DNA of 49,388 nt from Beijerinckiaceae bacterium (GTDB taxonomy: Bacteria > Pseudomonadota > Alphaproteobacteria > Rhizobiales > Beijerinckiaceae): contig CANJPM010000006.1 in NCBI GenBank assembly GCA_947476075.1, positions 1-49,388 on the forward strand. Direction: 5' to 3'. Below are positions 43,102 through 49,388 of the stretch, piece by piece; position 1 is the first letter of the stretch; each line of letters starts with the position of its first letter. A program made the position numbers and the translations under genes. A model generated the notes under the pieces. That model was not told the origin of the DNA. It saw nothing but the letters and a program-made list of their open reading frames with translations, and did no database searches.

Positions 43102-44511
43102 CTAATCGCGCCGACGCGAGATGACAAACGATTCGTCCTGAAACCACAGGCCGCCATGCTCGTGGAGAACCTGCTGGGTGGCTTCGAGATATTGATTGTT
43201 GGCCACGACCGGCGCCAGCCGCTCGTCTTCTACCTGAGCGACATAGATGGCTGCATTCCAGGCGGCAAACAACGTTGAGGTGCCAATTGAGCCTGCAACC
43301 TCGCTTGGCAATGTGTGCATATGATATCGAAACAATGCCTTCAGATCGGAGTTTGCATTGAAATTGAACTCACGTGCGCTGGCGCCCAGTTCGTGCTTCA
43401 CTTGCTTTAGGATGTCATGACGGTTGTTGGTGACAAAGGGGCTGTCATCGGGCCAAACTTTCCTGATGATTTCCATGCCAGGATCAATCCCACAGGAATG
43501 GATGCCTATCAGCCTTCCCCCCGGCCCGAGTGCTTTAGCCAAGGGCGCCAAGACCCGCTTGGCTTTGAATTCAATCGAGGCGCGGGCGCGATAAGGTTGC
43601 GACGCTATTACCAGATCATAATTGGCGGGCGTCTGGCCTTGACGCGGGATGATGGGATCGAGAAGGAATTTGTAGTCTTCACGATAGACCACGAGAACAA
43701 CGGGGCGCTCGTAAACCGAATGCCCGGAATCGCTGACGCGCGCATTCCAGTTGCGAGACAGGAAGGGCTCCAGATCCGTGATCTGGCGTTCGAACGAATG
43801 GCCGGTATCGCCAGACAACTTGACTTCATGCCAAAGCAGGCTTGAAGCGGCGCTGAGGGATTTCACAGTGAGCCAGGGCGCGCTGGCGTATTGCAAATTG
43901 GTCAAGACAAGGCAGGTCGATGGGTGCTCGACAAAGCGGTCGACCATCTTGCGCAAAGCAAGACGCACGTCTTCCAGACTGATCTCTTTGCCCACGACGT
44001 AGAACGGCATTGTTGGGTGGCGATCATGCATTGCGCGCATCACGCGGGCAAGAACGCTGCCGTCGCCAACGCCGGCGTCAAAGACCCGCAAAGCGGGCGG
44101 ACGGGGATGAATATTGCTCAGCTCCTGCGAGATACGGCTGGCGACTTCCCACTTTTCGCTGCAGGTGTTGACGAACAGAAGATATTTCTGGCGATTATCG
44201 TAGAAGCGAAAATTTTGATGAGCGTCTATGCCGTTGCGCGGCGGGGTCGACGGGCTTGTCGGCGCCTGCAAAATCGGAACAGGCTGCGAAACGGCAAGAT
44301 GCGTGAGAGCCGTCGTTCTGCGCTCGTCCGTCTCGTAATTGGCCATGAAGGCGTGGATCTTGTCGAGCGTATGAGTGGTGATCCGGCCACCGTTTCGCAA
44401 TCTTGAAACAAGCTTGCCGTCGTTTATGGCGGCGCGTCCGAATGTAGATTCCGCCAAGCCCAGTTTGCGACAGAAATCGCTGATGTCGACGAGCAGCTGT
44501 TCTGCGCGCAT
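43102..44511 (-). CDS. HTH-domain protein fused to a SAM-dependent methyltransferase-like domain
   Basis: 469 residues from the ATG at 44511, with AAAGGA upstream (the open frame goes 31 codons further). Residues 1-58 look like a helix-turn-helix of the lambda-repressor kind: KLGLAESTFGRAAINDGKLVSRL followed by RITTHTLDKIHAFM. A Pro-rich linker (about 76-95) leads to a Rossmann methyltransferase-like domain with motif I VFDAGVGDGS (143-152), acidic E177 (VGKEIS), YDLVIASQPYRA in the motif IV position and LGPGGRLIGIHSCG in motif V/VI. I do not recognise the family or substrate. It is operonic with a MetF-like reductase, and repeated TGCCCA boxes lie upstream. Confidence 0.7.
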   Translation of the reverse strand: MRAEQLLVDISDFCRKLGLAESTFGRAAINDGKLVSRLRNGGRITTHTLDKIHAFMANYETDERRTTALTHLAVSQPVPILQAPTSPSTPPRNGIDAHQNFRFYDNRQKYLLFVNTCSEKWEVASRISQELSNIHPRPPALRVFDAGVGDGSVLARVMRAMHDRHPTMPFYVVGKEISLEDVRLALRKMVDRFVEHPSTCLVLTNLQYASAPWLTVKSLSAASSLLWHEVKLSGDTGHSFERQITDLEPFLSRNWNARVSDSGHSVYERPVVLVVYREDYKFLLDPIIPRQGQTPANYDLVIASQPYRARASIEFKAKRVLAPLAKALGPGGRLIGIHSCGIDPGMEIIRKVWPDDSPFVTNNRHDILKQVKHELGASAREFNFNANSDLKALFRYHMHTLPSEVAGSIGTSTLFAAWNAAIYVAQVEDERLAPVVANNQYLEATQQVLHEHGGLWFQDESFVISRRRD

Positions 44512-44569
44512 ACAGGTGTCCTTTTTGCCTCTCCCCCACGCTGAGCTAAGCGTGCGCGACATCTTCTCC

Positions 44570-44630
44570 TGCCCAACACGCGGCGCAACCATAAAATTGC
44601 CCACGCGCCGAGTGGGCAGAAAGTGGGCAG
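44570..44630. repeat. Cluster of four TGCCCA/TGGGCA boxes in the divergent promoter region
   Basis: The gap 44512-44705 holds TGCCCA at 44570-44575, TGCCCAC at 44598-44604, and AGTGGGCAG twice (44611-44619 and 44622-44630). The second and third boxes form an inverted repeat with a 7-base spacer; the two last copies are direct repeats 11 bases apart, one helical turn. Probably an operator controlling the HTH-methyltransferase operon, recF or both. Confidence 0.62.
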
Positions 44631-44705
44631 CAACCGAAGCGCTTTTGCACCCTTTCTAGCTGCAAGACCTTTGAGGGAAACTTCGTTCTGTGTCAGGGTT
44701 GAAAG

Positions 44706-45866
44706 ATGTTGGAATCGCCGCAAAGCTTGGGAAATAGGGTCGTTCCGGCGGTGCGCCGCTTGCTACTGAGCGACTATCGTTCTTATCCGAATCTGGAGCT
44801 CGAGCTCGAAGAGGCGTCTGTCGTCGCCCTTTGCGGCGAGAATGGCGCTGGCAAAACCAATTTGCTGGAGGCGCTCTCGCTTCTCACGGCGGGACGAGGA
44901 TTACGGCGCGCTGATTTTGCTGATTGCGCTCGACAAGGCGGCGCCGGCGGCTTTGCAGTGTCCGTTGAATTGATGGGACCTTATGGTCCAGTCCAGCTGG
45001 GAACGGGGATCGATCCCGCAGAGGGGCCCGGACGCAAGTTCCGCCTCAACCGTGCGCCCGCAGCCTCGGTCAGGCCGCTAGCTGAACATGTGCGCGTCGT
45101 CTGGTTGACGCCCAGCATGGATGGTTTGTTCGCAGGCTCGCCGGGCGAGCGCCGCCGCTTCGTTGACAGGTTGGTTCTGGCTGTTGACCCTGAGCATGGC
45201 AACAGGGTTAGTTCGCTCGAAAAAGCTCTGCGCAATCGCAATCGGCTATTGGAAGAGCGGCCAAGCGATTATGCTTGGTTGGACGCCGCAGAGCAGGAAG
45301 TAGCCGAAGTCAGCATTGCTGTTACGATGGCGCGAAGCGAAACGATCGAGAGGCTCAGTTCCCTTATCTTCGCGGCTCAGGACGCATCGTCGCCCTTTCC
45401 ATGGGCTGAGATAAGTTTGGAGGGCGACCTTGTCCGCATGGTGCAGGAACATCCCGCACTTGAGGCCGAGGACGCATATCGGCGGCTTTTGCGCGATAAT
45501 CGTCGGCGCGACGCGGCTGCAGGACGAACTCTTGTAGGGCCGCAATCAACAGGCCTTCACGTCAAACACGGCCCAAAAGGGATAGCGGCGGCTCAATGTT
45601 CAACTGGAGAACAAAAAGCGCTGTTGGTGGGATTGGTTCTCGCCCATGCTCGCCTAGTTAAAATGATGAGTGGAATAGCGCCCTTGACCCTGCTCGACGA
45701 GGTTGCCGCCCACTTTGATTCCAAGCGACGCAGTGCGCTTTTCCAGCTTCTGGACACTCTGGGAGGGCAAGTCTGGATGAGTGGAGCGGATCCGCTAGCG
45801 TTCACAGACCTGTCGAGGCGCTCGATTTTGTTGCAAATCACGTCCGGCGGAGCGGCCCGCATTTAG
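44706..45866 (+). CDS. recF: DNA replication and repair protein RecF
   Basis: 386-residue SMC-like ATPase that helps RecO and RecR load RecA at gaps. Walker A GENGAGKTNLLEAL (about 43-56), signature-like CSTGEQKALLVGL and Walker B TLLDEVAAHFD. RLLLSDYRSYPNLELE is the standard RecF N terminus. Start ATG at 44706 with a weak GGG upstream. Followed by gyrB after 236 bases. Confidence 0.96.
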   Translation: MLESPQSLGNRVVPAVRRLLLSDYRSYPNLELELEEASVVALCGENGAGKTNLLEALSLLTAGRGLRRADFADCARQGGAGGFAVSVELMGPYGPVQLGTGIDPAEGPGRKFRLNRAPAASVRPLAEHVRVVWLTPSMDGLFAGSPGERRRFVDRLVLAVDPEHGNRVSSLEKALRNRNRLLEERPSDYAWLDAAEQEVAEVSIAVTMARSETIERLSSLIFAAQDASSPFPWAEISLEGDLVRMVQEHPALEAEDAYRRLLRDNRRRDAAAGRTLVGPQSTGLHVKHGPKGIAAAQCSTGEQKALLVGLVLAHARLVKMMSGIAPLTLLDEVAAHFDSKRRSALFQLLDTLGGQVWMSGADPLAFTDLSRRSILLQITSGGAARI

Positions 45867-48559
<2,693 letters not shown>

Positions 48560-48581
48560 CCATCGTCACAAGGCGATGAAA

Positions 48582-48627
48582 GTCCCCAGGGTCCGATGCG
48601 CAATTGGGATCTTGGGGACGTTTTTAT
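48582..48627 (+). terminator. Intrinsic terminator of gyrB
   Basis: GTCCCCAGGGTCC (48582-48594) pairs with GGATCTTGGGGAC (48607-48619) through 13 pairs, two of them G-U, with a 12-base loop, followed by GTTTTTATC. It starts 23 bases after the gyrB stop. Confidence 0.85.
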
Positions 48628-48701
48628 CTTATTGCCTACAATATTGAGCCACATTTGCCCGTTACTTCGCGTCCCATCGTCAATAGCGAAGGGTTTGCAC
48701 A

Positions 48702-49064
48702 TTGAAAAAAACTATCCTCATTGCAGCTTCTGGTTTCATCTTCGGACTAAGCGTCCATTCTGCACGGGCCGCTGCTCCGATCGAAGGAGCCGCGGTAAAA
48801 GCGTCATTTTATTATCATGGCTCAAAGACTGCGTCTGGAGAAAGATTTAATCCCAACGGCCTCACGGCGGCACATAGATCATTGCCGTTTGGAACAATGC
48901 TGCGTCTTGTTAATCATTCAACCGGACGCTCGGTCACAGTTCGCGTCAATGATCGTGGACCTTTCATCAAGGGTAGGGGGCTCGACGTTTCTCGTGGAGC
49001 CGCTGCAGCGCTGGGCATGATCGGCTCGGGCGTGGCGACCCTTCAAATGGCGCGCTTGAACTAG
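48702..49064 (+). CDS. RlpA-like septal ring lytic transglycosylase domain protein
   Basis: 120 aa, TTG start at 48702 with AAGGG nine bases upstream. Signal peptide [22 protein letters not shown]; cleavage near ARA-AAP. The mature part is a single double-psi beta-barrel RlpA domain: [36 protein letters not shown] and [17 protein letters not shown], carrying the family Asp/Glu positions. No SPOR domain and no lipobox, so this is a minimal soluble periplasmic member. Monocistronic after the gyrB terminator. Confidence 0.9.
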   Translation: MKKTILIAASGFIFGLSVHSARAAAPIEGAAVKASFYYHGSKTASGERFNPNGLTAAHRSLPFGTMLRLVNHSTGRSVTVRVNDRGPFIKGRGLDVSRGAAAALGMIGSGVATLQMARLN

Positions 49065-49075
49065 CGCAAATCTGA

Positions 49076-49107
49076 GCGGGGCTCCTGAGCGCATTTCAGG
49101 ACCCCGC
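49076..49107. terminator. Bulged hairpin between convergent rlpA-like and thiolase genes
   Basis: GCGGGG-C-TCCTGA pairs with TCAGGA-CCCCGC (12 pairs, one bulged C, 7-base loop). No U tract follows on either strand. Its place between two convergent genes suggests a terminator function. Confidence 0.5.
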
Positions 49108-49116
49108 GCTTGCGCT

Positions 49117-49388
49117 CTATGTCCGCTCAAAGAGCGCAGCGCTTCCAAGGCCGCCAGCTGCAGCGATCGCTGCAAGTCCAAAGCTGCCTTCAGGCTCGTA
49201 TCTCAGCTCGTGGAAAAGACGAACGGCCAGTATGGCGCCAGACGCACCGATGGGATGTCCGCGTGCCATGGCACCTCCGCCGCGATTCACTTTCAGCGGA
49301 TCCAAGTCAAGCGCATATTGCCAGACCATAGCTTGCACAGCGAACGATTCCATCAACTCAATCGCGACCACGTCATTCTGTGGGACCA
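49117..49388 (-). CDS. Thiolase-family protein, C-terminal part, with atypical active site
   Basis: The frame is open past the right edge, so the gene starts outside the window; about 90 codons are visible. The thiolase C-terminal domain is clear: GGAMARGHPIGASGAI carries the catalytic His. However the Asn of the NEAF motif is replaced (ELMESFAVQ), and the position of the second catalytic Cys, normally in CIGGGxG, is Ala (AIAAAGGLG). The protein may be a non-condensing thiolase-like enzyme or use another acid/base residue. The N-terminal nucleophilic Cys region is not in the window. Confidence 0.85.
   Translation of the reverse strand, partial: VPQNDVVAIELMESFAVQAMVWQYALDLDPLKVNRGGGAMARGHPIGASGAILAVRLFHELRYEPEGSFGLAAIAAAGGLGSAALFERT

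Overview
The window is a chromosomal segment of an alphaproteobacterium, most likely from the Hyphomicrobiales (Rhizobiales). The support is the ffs-dnaX-ybaB-recR block, def-fmt, a CycM-type membrane-anchored cytochrome c, an Hsp20-DUF1150 pair, DUF1194, yejABEF, and a split dnaN/recF/gyrB cluster. Genus is not resolved. All functions are inferred from sequence; no database search was run, and residue comparisons with known enzymes are from memory.

Layout. 1-2876: 3' end of pheS, then pheT. 2972-18358: an accessory block for aromatic or CoA-ester catabolism between two housekeeping regions. Its left arm (minus strand) is a hydroxycinnamoyl-CoA hydratase/lyase, an NDP-forming acyl-CoA synthetase, an acyl-CoA dehydrogenase and a quinone-oxidoreductase-like protein. 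Divergent from it are an FAH-family hydrolase and a type I extradiol dioxygenase. Then come two MetE-like zinc methyltransferases around an orphan molybdenum-hydroxylase large subunit, a LigJ-type 4-oxalomesaconate hydratase, an HpcH/HpaI aldolase, and a leaderless protein of the periplasmic-binding-protein/4,5-dihydroxyphthalate-decarboxylase type. 18414-23794 (minus): fmt, def, a hypothetical gene, recR, ybaB, dnaX and the SRP RNA gene. 23950-27817: nudC, a nickel/cobalt permease, prephenate dehydratase and cycM. 27987-35024: yejABEF followed by deoB, with overlapping stop/start codons at two junctions. 35021-38543: ggt, DUF1194, hsp20 and DUF1150. 38551-49388: a class A PBP, dnaN, an inverted pair (MetF-like reductase and HTH-methyltransferase), recF, gyrB, an RlpA-like protein and the end of an unusual thiolase.

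How the genes may work together. The catabolic block has the pieces to activate a phenylpropanoid acid to its CoA ester, shorten the side chain, open a ring with an extradiol dioxygenase, and finish through 4-oxalomesaconate hydration and aldol cleavage. It matches no complete textbook pathway: there is no vanillin dehydrogenase, no LigAB-type dioxygenase, no LigK, no Mo-hydroxylase small or medium subunit, no transporter and no regulator. Two MetE-like proteins in this setting raise the possibility of methyl transfer from methoxylated aromatics, which is inference only. This block, and the HTH-methyltransferase/MetF-like pair lodged between dnaN and recF behind a cluster of TGCCCA boxes, are the best candidates for undescribed biology.
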